Program-made: the position numbers and the translations under genes
The notes under the pieces: model-generated
What the model saw: the letters and a program-made list of their open reading frames with translations, nothing else
What the model was told of the DNA's origin: nothing
Databases searched by the model: none
Shown: positions 24,364 to 30,784 of the stretch, in pieces
How positions within the stretch are numbered: the first letter of the stretch is position 1
Layout: each line of letters starts with the position of its first letter
From: Xanthobacteraceae bacterium
Lineage (GTDB): Bacteria > Pseudomonadota > Alphaproteobacteria > Rhizobiales > Xanthobacteraceae
Assembly (NCBI GenBank): GCA_019454205.1
Contig: CP075369.1
Span: 434,001-498,000 of the forward strand
Direction: 5' to 3'
DNA length: 64,000 bases

Positions 24364-24828
24364 TCAGCCGAACAAATAATCTTCCGGCTTCATCGCGTGC
24401 CGGAAGCCTTCGACAATTAAAAAGCCGAGCACGACGCCGAGAAAATCCGGAATGAGATCGGTGAGCCGCGCGTAATGCCCGGCGACCGTCATCTGCGAGA
24501 TTTCCCACGACAGCCCGATCAGCATGGTGAGGATCGCCGCGACCCACCAGCGCTTCCATTTGTAAGCGATGACGCCGAGTACCATCAGGGTCGCGCAGGC
24601 GAGGATGTGGATTGGTTTCAGCGTGGAATACGCGATCGAATCCCAGCTTATGTCGAAATTGAATTCCGCCGGCTTGCGTCCATAGGGCTTGCGGTTCGCA
24701 AGGATGATGGTGACGAAAGCGAGCATCCAGAACGGAAACTGGCGAATGAATTCGAGGTCGAACGCCTGCTTCCACCATGACCGCGCGTCGCGCGGTGTAT
24801 TCGTTTTTCTTTGTTTCCGTTGCGGCAT
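24364..24828 (-). CDS. VanZ-like small membrane protein
   Basis: 154 residues from ATG at 24828 (MPQRKQRKTNTP). The open frame extends to 24987, but it then overlaps the divergent NTF2-like gene. A basic N-terminus is followed by about four membrane helices (FPFWMLAFVTIILA, STLKPIHILACATLMVLGVIA, WWVAAILTMLIGLSWEIS, LIPDFLGVVLGFLIVEG). The stretch WEISQMTVAGHYARLTDLIPDFLG matches the E-x2-Q ... R-x2-D-x3-(N/D)-x2-G pattern of VanZ-like proteins. VanZ gives low-level teicoplanin resistance in enterococci; in Proteobacteria the role is unknown. Confidence 0.6.
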   Translation of the reverse strand: MPQRKQRKTNTPRDARSWWKQAFDLEFIRQFPFWMLAFVTIILANRKPYGRKPAEFNFDISWDSIAYSTLKPIHILACATLMVLGVIAYKWKRWWVAAILTMLIGLSWEISQMTVAGHYARLTDLIPDFLGVVLGFLIVEGFRHAMKPEDYLFG

Positions 24829-24901
24829 TTCGCTTGCAGTAGACTTGTCCCTGATTTCGCGGTGTAGAATAGCGCAAAAGGATACGCCCAAAAGGTACGC
24901 C

Positions 24902-25333
24902 ATGAACTTAACGCCCGCCGCCGCCAAATCGCTCCATAAATGGCACGACATGATCGCGAAAGTGGACCTTTCCGATCTCGAGAGCATCGTGGCAGAGGAA
25001 GCCGTGTTCCGCTCGCCGGTGGCTAATTCGCCTTATCCCGGGAAGAAAGTGGTTTGCATCGTACTGCGCGGCGCGATGAAAGTGTTTCAGGATTTCGCGT
25101 ATCACCGCGAACTGTTCGATTCAGCCAACAGCGCGTGCCTCGAATTTTCAGCCCGCGTTGGCGACAAGACGCTGAAAGGCATCGACCTCATCAAGTTCGA
25201 TGCCGACGGCAGGATCGCCGAATTTGAGGTCATGGTCCGTCCCGCTACCGGAGTCATGGCGCTGGGCGAGGCGATGAAGGCGGCCGTAGGCCCGGCGATC
25301 AAGGCCACGCTTGAGGAGCGCGCGAGCGCATAA
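24902..25333 (+). CDS. NTF2-like / SnoaL-fold protein
   Basis: 143 residues from ATG at 24902. The fold signature is the helix KWHDMIAKVDLSDLESIVAEEAVFRSPVANSPYPGKKVV, then the cone-shaped beta sheet, ending in IDLIKFDADGRIAEFEVMVRPATGVMALGEAMKAAV, which is the typical terminal strand pair of SnoaL-like proteins. Such proteins bind small hydrophobic ligands or act as isomerases/hydrolases; no catalytic residue can be assigned. It stands alone between the VanZ-like gene (divergent, 73 bp) and glutaminase (113 bp downstream). Confidence 0.78.
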   Translation: MNLTPAAAKSLHKWHDMIAKVDLSDLESIVAEEAVFRSPVANSPYPGKKVVCIVLRGAMKVFQDFAYHRELFDSANSACLEFSARVGDKTLKGIDLIKFDADGRIAEFEVMVRPATGVMALGEAMKAAVGPAIKATLEERASA

Positions 25334-25446
25334 ACCCTGCCTTTCTTCTGTGCTTGGCACGGCGGGAGCGCTTCCCTAGATTTCCGCCGGATTAAATTGA
25401 GGCCGCGCGCGTCAGCGCGGGATGAACCATTCCCGATCTCAAAGAA

Positions 25447-26355
25447 GTGGTGAAGGAAATTGCCGCCGAAATGGCCGAGAGGCCGGAGCGCGGCAAGGTC
25501 GCTTCCTATATTCCGGAGCTTGCCAAGGTCGATCCGAAGAAGTTCGGCATCGTCGTGGTGGGCAATGACGGTGAGGTGGTTACCGGCGGCGACAGCGACG
25601 TGGCGTTTTCGATCCAGAGCATCTCGAAGGTGTTCACGCTGACGCTCGCGCTCGGCAAGATCGGCGACCTGCTGTGGCAGCGGGTAGGGCGCGAGCCTTC
25701 GGGCAGCGCGTTCAACTCCATCGTCCAGCTCGAATACGAGAAGGGAAAGCCGCGAAACCCCTTCATCAATTCCGGCGCAATCGCGGTGACCGACGTCATC
25801 CTCTCAGGCCAGCCACGCGAGGCACTCGGCGAAATCGTGCGCTTCATGCAATTCGTCGCCGACGACGAGAAGATCACGATTGACGATGCGGTGGCGGCTT
25901 CCGAGCAGCGCACGGGTTTCCGCAACGCCGCGCTCGCGAACTATATGAAGTCGTTCGACGTGCTCACCAACCCCGTACATTTCACGCTGGGCGTTTATTT
26001 CCACCACTGCGCGATTGCGATGTCTTGCCGCCAGCTTGCGATGGCGGGGCGCTTTCTCGCGAATAACGGTGTGAACCCGACGACCGGGATGAGTGTAGTC
26101 ACGCCGGAGCGGGCGAAGCGCATCAACTCGATCATGATGATGTGCGGCCACTACGACGGTTCGGGCGAGTTCGCCTATCGCGTCGGTCTGCCGGGCAAGA
26201 GTGGGGTCGGGGGTGGCATACTCGCGATCGCGCCCGGTAAGGCGTCGATCGCGGTATGGTCTCCAGGGCTGGACGAAAACGGGAATTCGTATCTGGGGCG
26301 GGTCTCCCTCGAACAGCTTACCCGCCGCATGGGCTGGTCGGTGTTCGGGGCGTAA
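25447..26355 (+). CDS. glsA: Glutaminase (serine beta-lactamase-like family)
   Basis: 302 residues if started at GTG 25447. It hydrolyses glutamine to glutamate and ammonia. The catalytic motif SISK lies in FSIQSISKVFTLTLALG; NPFINSGAIAVTD, the Tyr-containing central motifs and the Gly-rich VGLPGKSGVGGGILAI are all present, and the length is normal. Start choice is open: homologous sequence (PDLKE before VVKEI) continues in frame upstream to a TGA at 25423. The residue before PDL is encoded by ATT (25429-25431) where relatives have ATG. An out-of-frame ATG at 25422 would restore MTIPDL if one A were absent. Thus either ATT initiates, or a 6-residue truncated GTG start is used, or there is a one-base error. 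It lies 0.5 kb from glnII. Confidence 0.93.
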   Translation: MVKEIAAEMAERPERGKVASYIPELAKVDPKKFGIVVVGNDGEVVTGGDSDVAFSIQSISKVFTLTLALGKIGDLLWQRVGREPSGSAFNSIVQLEYEKGKPRNPFINSGAIAVTDVILSGQPREALGEIVRFMQFVADDEKITIDDAVAASEQRTGFRNAALANYMKSFDVLTNPVHFTLGVYFHHCAIAMSCRQLAMAGRFLANNGVNPTTGMSVVTPERAKRINSIMMMCGHYDGSGEFAYRVGLPGKSGVGGGILAIAPGKASIAVWSPGLDENGNSYLGRVSLEQLTRRMGWSVFGA

Positions 26356-26370
26356 GTCTGCTTCCGACAC

Positions 26371-26404
26371 CCCGGATGCACCGCCCGGTGCGATCCGGAA
26401 TGAC
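26371..26404. repeat. Short palindromic repeat after glutaminase (REP-like)
   Basis: CCGGATGCACCG pairs with CGGTGC-G-ATCCGG around a 2-nt loop (one bulge), ending in CCGGAATGAC. The last part is shared with the larger palindromic element at 28134-28244, so both are probably members of one dispersed intergenic repeat family. It could also serve as the glsA transcript end. Confidence 0.55.
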
Positions 26405-26409
26405 AGCAA

Positions 26410-26589
26410 TCAGTGCCGCGCCTTGGCCTTCTGTTCTTCTTTCATTGCATCGTCGTGGTACCAGGCGTCGCCGATCGAATTGGTCGGCAGCGCGTTGTCC
26501 TGCCGGAAATTGCCGTTCGGGTTGGCGAAACGGCCCCGGACCGGAAACTGGTAGACCTTCGCCGATGTGCGTTCGTTTTGTGCAGCCAT
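26410..26589 (-). CDS. DUF2735 family protein
   Basis: 59 residues, ATG at 26589. It contains the short family pattern seen in Rhizobiales: AKVYQFPVRGR near the start and AWYHDDAM near the end, the rest being polar. DUF2735 genes are repeatedly found next to glnII in this order, and here the gene is divergent from glnII across a 298-bp spacer. This supports a role connected to glutamine synthetase II or nitrogen status. No catalytic residues are visible; it is too small for an enzyme and may be a regulator or interaction peptide. The open frame extends further upstream, but only the ATG at 26589 yields the family start. Confidence 0.8.
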   Translation of the reverse strand: MAAQNERTSAKVYQFPVRGRFANPNGNFRQDNALPTNSIGDAWYHDDAMKEEQKAKARH

Positions 26590-26820
26590 CTTCGAAATCT
26601 CCTCGCATTGGGTTCGCTTGCTTGAAGCGGATATGGGGTGATTTCGTTCCGTTTGCTCGCTTTTGTCTACGTTTGCCCGACAAAAAAGCAGCGTTTGCAT
26701 AACATTTGCTCAAATAACAGGCTGCTTTTGTGGCCGTCATTTTCGGCTCTCGGTATGACTCTCCGGCTGACATTCGTGCCGTTTTCGTGAGCGTGCCTTT
26801 TTAGGGGCAGTCGAAAATGC

Positions 26821-26877
26821 CTCTCAGGTCCTCCGCGGGCGGTTCGGGTGTGCCCTGGACAGTCACTAACCTGAGAG
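26821..26877 (+). promoter_or_regulatory. Inverted repeat in the glnII leader that covers the ribosome-binding site
   Basis: CTCTCAGGT (26821-26829) and ACCTGAGAG (26869-26877) are perfect 9-bp complements separated by 39 nt. An inner GGGC/GCCC pair (26837-26840 with 26852-26855) could nest inside. The right arm includes GAGAG, the only Shine-Dalgarno-like sequence before the glnII ATG (26888), so folding would hide it. It does not match a riboswitch class I recognise. Confidence 0.45.
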
Positions 26878-26887
26878 AAACATCCCT

Positions 26888-27922
26888 ATGACCAAGTATC
26901 GTCTCGAGTACATCTGGCTCGACGGCTACACGCCGGTGCCGAACCTGCGCGGCAAAACGCAGATCAAGGAATACGCTTCGTTTCCGAAGCTGGAAGAACT
27001 GCCGCTGTGGGGCTTCGACGGCTCCTCGACGATGCAGGCCGAAGGCCACTCGTCGGATTGCGTGCTGAAGCCCGTCGCGATTTACAAGGATGCCGCGCGC
27101 AAGAACGGCGCGCTTGTCATGTGCGAAGTCATGATGCCGGATGGCGTCACGCCGCACGCCTCGAACACGCGCGCAACGATCCTCGACGATGCCGACGCAT
27201 GGTTCGGCTTCGAGCAGGAATACTTCTTTTATAAGGACGGCCGTCCGCTCGGCTTCCCGGCGGAAGGTTATCCGGCGCCGCAAGGCCCGTACTACACCGG
27301 CGTCGGCTACAAGAATGTCGGCTCGGTCGCGCGCGAGATCGTCGAGGAGCATCTCGACCTCTGCCTTGAAGCCGGCATCAACCACGAAGGCATCAACGCG
27401 GAAGTCGCGAAGGGCCAGTGGGAATTCCAGATCTTCGGCAAGGGTTCGAAGACCGCCGCCGACCAGATGTGGATCGCCCGCTACCTGATGATGAGGCTCA
27501 CCGAAAAGTACGGCATCGATATCGAGTGGCACTGCAAGCCGCTCGGCGACACCGACTGGAACGGTTCGGGCATGCACTCCAACTTCTCGACGAAGTACAT
27601 GCGTGAAGTCGGTGGCAAGGAATATTTCGAGGCGCTGATGGCGCAGTTCGAAAAGAACCTGATGGATCACATCAAGGTCTACGGCCCGGACAACGACAAG
27701 CGCCTAACCGGCAAGCACGAGACCGCGCCGTGGAACAAGTTCTCCTACGGTGTTGCTGATCGCGGCGCTTCGATCCGCGTTCCGCACTCTTTCGCGAACA
27801 ACGGCTACAAGGGCTATCTCGAAGACCGCCGTCCGAACTCGCAGGGCGATCCGTACGCGATCGCTTCGCAGATCCTGAAGACGATCTCGGAAGTCCCGAC
27901 CGGCGCCAAAAAGGCTGCGTAA
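26888..27922 (+). CDS. glnII: Glutamine synthetase, type II (eukaryotic-like)
   Basis: 344 residues. It makes glutamine from glutamate and ammonia with ATP; GSII is typical of rhizobia and is heat-labile and not adenylylated. Seen: YIWLDGYTPVPNLRGKT at the N-terminus, ELPLWGFDGSSTMQAEGHSSD (beta-grasp), the catalytic-domain start FGFEQEYFFYK with the metal-binding Glu pair, INAEVAKGQWEFQI, DWNGSGMHSNFSTKYMRE, RLTGKHETAPWNKFSYGVADRGASIRVP and the C-terminal YLEDRRPNSQGDPY. All motifs are intact. It has a structured leader and a strong terminator. No convincing sigma54 GG-N10-GC promoter was found in the spacer. Confidence 0.97.
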   Translation: MTKYRLEYIWLDGYTPVPNLRGKTQIKEYASFPKLEELPLWGFDGSSTMQAEGHSSDCVLKPVAIYKDAARKNGALVMCEVMMPDGVTPHASNTRATILDDADAWFGFEQEYFFYKDGRPLGFPAEGYPAPQGPYYTGVGYKNVGSVAREIVEEHLDLCLEAGINHEGINAEVAKGQWEFQIFGKGSKTAADQMWIARYLMMRLTEKYGIDIEWHCKPLGDTDWNGSGMHSNFSTKYMREVGGKEYFEALMAQFEKNLMDHIKVYGPDNDKRLTGKHETAPWNKFSYGVADRGASIRVPHSFANNGYKGYLEDRRPNSQGDPYAIASQILKTISEVPTGAKKAA

Positions 27923-27957
27923 GCCGGCTGCGCAAGCAGTCCGCGCAAGCATAGCGA

Positions 27958-28005
27958 CCGGAAGCCCGCGTTTTCTTCCTCCCCGCGGGCTTCCGGAATT
28001 TCTTG
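27958..28005 (+). terminator. Strong hairpin terminator after glnII
   Basis: CCGGAAGCCCGCG (27958-27970) and CGCGGGCTTCCGG (27984-27996) are a perfect 13-bp stem with a 13-nt pyrimidine-rich loop, 35 bp after the glnII stop, followed by AATTTCTTG. The most likely function is 3'-end formation for glnII. Confidence 0.7.
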
Positions 28006-28088
28006 AGGCTCACAAGACAGGAATTGCGCTGTCGCGAAAGCGGCAAGCAATCGGCGTCGGTCTCCAGGGCCAATAGGGACGATGTCGT

Positions 28089-28116
28089 GGGGGAGGTTCG
28101 CGGTAGTTCCTCCCCC
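28089..28116. repeat. 8-bp inverted repeat in the glnII downstream spacer
   Basis: GGGGGAGG (28089-28096) and CCTCCCCC (28109-28116) with a 12-nt loop. It is one of four hairpins in the gene-free stretch 27923-28299; the others are the glnII terminator, the 28134-28244 element and the hairpin at 28266. Nothing else is recognised in that stretch. Confidence 0.4.
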
Positions 28117-28133
28117 AACTTCCCTTTGTAACT

Positions 28134-28244
28134 GTCATTCCGGACGCGCGAAGCGCGATCCGGAATCCAGGGCAAAGAACTACGACGGTGCTGCTTTGCT
28201 GTGGATTCCGGGTTCGCTCGCTCGCGCTCGCGCCCCGGAATGAC
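28134..28244. repeat. Intergenic palindromic element (REP/RIME-like), 111 bp
   Basis: The element is bounded by GTCATTCCGG (28134-28143) and its complement CCGGAATGAC (28235-28244). Inside are two hairpins (one with TTCCGGA/TCCGGAA arms, one with ATTCCGGG/CCCGGAAT arms enclosing a CGCTCG-rich loop), and the spacer between them has GCAAAG facing CTTTGC. A shorter relative is at 26371-26404. Such mirrored GTCATTCCGG units are frequent in Bradyrhizobium-type genomes, from memory. It does not encode protein. Confidence 0.7.
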
Positions 28245-28265
28245 GGATTATTGGACTGCCGCTTG

Positions 28266-28289
28266 ACGCCACCCGCGAAAGGGTGGCGT
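28266..28289. terminator. Hairpin with a pyrimidine tail upstream of the 62-residue ORF
   Basis: ACGCCACCC (28266-28274) and GGGTGGCGT (28281-28289) form a perfect 9-bp stem with loop GCGAAA, then TCTGCCTTTC. It ends 10 bp before the ATG at 28300. It is either a terminator for upstream transcription or the leader hairpin of the small gene. Confidence 0.5.
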
Positions 28290-28299
28290 TCTGCCTTTC

Positions 28300-28488
28300 A
28301 TGATTGACCCGGACATGAATCCGCGCCGGCCCTTGGAAAAGGGCGAGCGCAAGCGCGTTGGAATTTTCGAGCCCTTCAAGTTCGGCAAGCTGCCGGGCTT
28401 CTATCTCTGGCTGTTTGGCTCGATCATGGTGACCGCCGCCGTCGCCATCGGCGGCGCATGGGCGCTGATGCGGCTGGGGGTCAACTGA
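28300..28488 (+). CDS. Small single-span membrane protein (62 residues), hypothetical
   Basis: The N-terminal half is basic and Pro-rich (MNPRRPLEKGERKRVG). One membrane helix follows at about 33-57 (LPGFYLWLFGSIMVTAAVAIGGAWAL). Codon use is GC-rich like the core genome, in contrast to the next two genes. It begins right after a terminator-like hairpin and ends exactly where the base composition drops, so it marks the left edge of the low-GC island. Function unknown; a real gene is likely but not certain. Confidence 0.5.
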   Translation: MIDPDMNPRRPLEKGERKRVGIFEPFKFGKLPGFYLWLFGSIMVTAAVAIGGAWALMRLGVN

Positions 28489-28612
28489 AATTTATATAGT
28501 CAACCCACTCGCAAAACAGCGGGGGCAACAGGTTAGTTCACGTTGACGGATTCGGAACAAATATAGAACATATTCACTGGACGAATCGCCTTAGTCAAGC
28601 GGCAACAGTGAA

Positions 28613-29317
28613 ATGCAAAATAAGTCTCACGCAGTAATGGCCCAACGCACTGAGGCCTTGGACAGTCCGGATGATTTCCCGACTCCGCCTTGGGCAACAC
28701 GCGCGCTTTTGGAGCACGCAGTTCAAGATCGATGGGCGTTGTCAAAAATGTCGTGCTTGGAGCCGGCTTGCGGGGCTGGCCACATGTCAAAGGTTCTGAG
28801 TGAATATTTTGCGGATGTGGCGTCGTCTGACGCATACGACTATGGCTACGGCGAAGTACGAGATTTTTCAAAGTTTCCTTACGAGAAGAATTCATTTGAT
28901 TGGGTAATTACCAATCCTCCATTTCGTTTAGGAGAGGAGTTCATAGCGAAAGGGTTGAGCATTGCTCGTCATGGCGTTGCTATGCTCGCGAGAACGGTCT
29001 TTGTTGAAAGCGTAGGTCGCTACGATCGAATATTCAGTAAAACACCGCCCACAAAGTTCGCGCAGTTCACTGAGCGTGTCCCAATGGTAAAGGGCCGCCT
29101 CGACAAAAAAGCATCCACCGCGACCGGTTATGGGTGGCTTATTTGGGAGAAAACTGTAGTTGCTGGAACCCAGCTTATTTGGATACCTCCTTGCCGTAAA
29201 TCGCTCGAGCGAGAAGGCGATTACGAGTTACCGAAGAAGCCCAGTATTCAAGCTGGAGAGACTTCTGCTACGATTATTTCCGATCCAAGATTTCGGGGTG
29301 ACTTGTTCGGAACGTGA
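28613..29317 (+). CDS. DNA N6-adenine methyltransferase-like protein (putative modification subunit)
   Basis: 234 residues (226 if ATG 28637 is used). The N-terminus DDFPTPPWATRALLEHAV resembles the start of phage and plasmid N6-adenine methylases. Motif I for SAM binding is EPACGAGHM at 50-58, an acidic residue follows at SSDAYD, and motif IV is NPPF at 101-104, so the order is I before IV (gamma-like). After motif IV come about 130 residues that could hold target recognition. It lies in low-GC DNA, and only 3 bases separate its stop from the next start, implying co-translation with a nuclease-like partner. A TTGACG (28543-28548) could be a -35 box, but no good -10 is at the right spacing. 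The recognition sequence is unknown, and RNA or protein substrates cannot be excluded. Confidence 0.75.
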   Translation: MQNKSHAVMAQRTEALDSPDDFPTPPWATRALLEHAVQDRWALSKMSCLEPACGAGHMSKVLSEYFADVASSDAYDYGYGEVRDFSKFPYEKNSFDWVITNPPFRLGEEFIAKGLSIARHGVAMLARTVFVESVGRYDRIFSKTPPTKFAQFTERVPMVKGRLDKKASTATGYGWLIWEKTVVAGTQLIWIPPCRKSLEREGDYELPKKPSIQAGETSATIISDPRFRGDLFGT

Positions 29318-29320
29318 GTA

Positions 29321-29989
29321 ATGCCAATTCTGGATGTTTTAACACCAGAAATTGAGGCCACGATAGGTCGATTAGTTCGGAAGAGATTTGCTCCAGACCC
29401 TATTGCCGGTCAAAATTTCTCTAGAATTACTAGTATCGTTAGTTCTGCGTACAAGCGGCATGGCCATATTATTGAGCGTGCAATACTTGAGCAGCTCAAA
29501 ACATGCGAAGACTTGGAAGTTTGGACTGATCCAGTCTTTGCTATTTCACGGGATGCGGATGGGCTAGCCAACAATGCGCTTGGAAATCCTGCGTCTATTA
29601 TTGGCAACAACATTAATTACGGTGAAAGCGTACGAACACTTCAAGTAGATTTGCTTGTTTATGATCGACGCAAGCGGTCGTTGCGATGTTACGAAATCAA
29701 ACGAGGTTTCGGGATTCATGATTCAGGCAAAAAAAGACAAATTCTTCGCGATGTGTTGTGCCTTCAGGCGCTTTTAAGGTCATACGGCGCTCGTCGTGAA
29801 CTGGATATTGTAGACTCAAGTAGTCATGTAATTTTCTACTACGGTCGAAGATCGGTTCCTGCACCATTCAGTATTATTGGGGATGAAGTAGACGCACACT
29901 TTGACTGGCCGGTGAAGGATGCTGTTGAAGAGGTAAATGGGCAGTTTCAGAAAAGGCTTTTCGAAATTTTAGAGGCTGCGCCTGATTAG
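29321..29989 (+). CDS. Putative PD-(D/E)XK-type restriction endonuclease partner
   Basis: 222 residues, not recognised as a named family. It has features of the PD-(D/E)XK fold: an early helix with Glu52 (IIERAILEQLK), then beta strands with Asp110 (VDLLVYDRR), and Glu125-Ile-Lys127 (CYEIKRG) 15 residues later, followed by a helix (KRQILRDVLCLQALLRSYG). That D-x14-E-x-K arrangement is the usual catalytic core of many type II enzymes. It is the second gene of a two-gene unit after a DNA methylase, and is the most AT-rich gene in the window (about 44-45% GC). A restriction role is inferred from motif plus neighbour; it could instead be a repair or anti-phage nuclease. Confidence 0.6.
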   Translation: MPILDVLTPEIEATIGRLVRKRFAPDPIAGQNFSRITSIVSSAYKRHGHIIERAILEQLKTCEDLEVWTDPVFAISRDADGLANNALGNPASIIGNNINYGESVRTLQVDLLVYDRRKRSLRCYEIKRGFGIHDSGKKRQILRDVLCLQALLRSYGARRELDIVDSSSHVIFYYGRRSVPAPFSIIGDEVDAHFDWPVKDAVEEVNGQFQKRLFEILEAAPD

Positions 29990-29993
29990 CGGC

Positions 29994-30650
29994 TCAAAAC
30001 TCCACATCTAGTTCTTCCAGCTCCTCCGGCTCTTGCTTCGCAGCCGAAATCCATTCCTGCATGAAGGGCGTCGCGAGCATCGTCTTCACATAGGCCGCGC
30101 AAACGTCGTCAAGCTTCACCGAATAGGTCGTAAACCGCGAGCAGACCGGCGCGTACATCGCGTCCGCGAGCGTCAGCGATTTCCCGAACAAATACGGCCC
30201 GCCGTATTTTGCGAGACACTCGCGCCAGATCTCAAGGACGCGCTCGATGTCGGCCTGCGCGCCGGCCCAGACCTTGAAGCCCGGATAGCTCGCCTTGATG
30301 TTCATCGGCAGCGCCGAACGCAGGTTGGAAAATCCGGAATGCATCTCGCCCGCAATCGCGCGGCAGTGCGCGCGCGCGGCCGCGTCCTTCGGTAGCAGGC
30401 CCGCACCGGGCTTGGTCTCGTGCAGATATTCGGCGATGGCCAGCGTGTCCCAGACTTTCACCGAACCATTCTTCAGGGACGGGACGAGAAAGGATGGCGA
30501 TAAAAGCAGCAATTCCGCGCGGGCGGAGGGGTCATCGGCTGAAACGATGTGCTCGTCGAAGTCGATTCCCGCGATTTTGCACAATAACCAGCCTCGCAAG
30601 GACCACGAGCCGTAGTTTTTGCTCGCAATCGTCAGCGTGACCCCAGCCAT
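29994..30650 (-). CDS. Glutathione S-transferase family protein
   Basis: 218 residues. The N-terminal thioredoxin-like domain reads LTIASKNYGSWSLRGWLLCKIAGIDFDEHIV, with the Ser/Tyr-containing active-site start, and SPSFLVPSLKNGSVKVWDTLAIAEYL, which carries the cis-Pro (VPSL) and the D-T-L glutathione-contact motif. The C-terminal helical domain (from about 90) has the GKSLTLADAMYAPV N-capping/hydrophobic-staple motif. It resembles the maleylacetoacetate-isomerase-like or YfcF-type GSTs. The substrate is unknown. Normal GC content returns here, so it marks the right border of the low-GC island; its stop is 4 bp from the convergent nuclease stop. Confidence 0.9.
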   Translation of the reverse strand: MAGVTLTIASKNYGSWSLRGWLLCKIAGIDFDEHIVSADDPSARAELLLLSPSFLVPSLKNGSVKVWDTLAIAEYLHETKPGAGLLPKDAAARAHCRAIAGEMHSGFSNLRSALPMNIKASYPGFKVWAGAQADIERVLEIWRECLAKYGGPYLFGKSLTLADAMYAPVCSRFTTYSVKLDDVCAAYVKTMLATPFMQEWISAAKQEPEELEELDVEF

Positions 30651-30784
30651 AAGACCCCCTTGGGCGACCGGAGGAACTTATCCAGACGCCGCAGCGTTAG
30701 ACCGAAGTAGACTATCGCACCGCAGCAAGGAATCCGCTAGCCTGTTGCGGTGCCTAAGTGGCTGGGTAACGGGGCTGGGACTGA

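Larger units (their letters stand above)
28489..29990. other. Low-GC island carrying a putative restriction-modification pair
   Basis: Counting bases, 28621-29340 is 360 of 720 G+C (50%) and 29341-29940 is 267 of 600 (44.5%), against about 62-67% in neighbouring core genes. The drop begins right after the stop at 28488 and ends at the stop of the second gene (29989). There is no integrase, transposase, tRNA or clear flanking direct repeat. A palindromic element (28134-28244) lies on the left side. The composition and content point to recent acquisition. Confidence 0.75.

Noticed and set aside
26821..26877. glnII leader as a known glycine- or glutamine-type riboswitch
   Set aside because: CTCTCAGG recalls part of the glycine riboswitch, but the remaining conserved core segments are missing, and it does not match the cyanobacterial glutamine motif.
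26590..26887. Sigma54 promoter for glnII
   Set aside because: I scanned for GG-N10-GC. The only hit (at 26827) is inside the leader, 60 bp from the ATG and poor at the flanking bases; other candidates are off by one or two bases.
28489..29990. Island as an integrated phage or conjugative element
   Set aside because: Only two genes are present and no integrase, att-like duplicate or tRNA end was found, so it is described just as a low-GC island.
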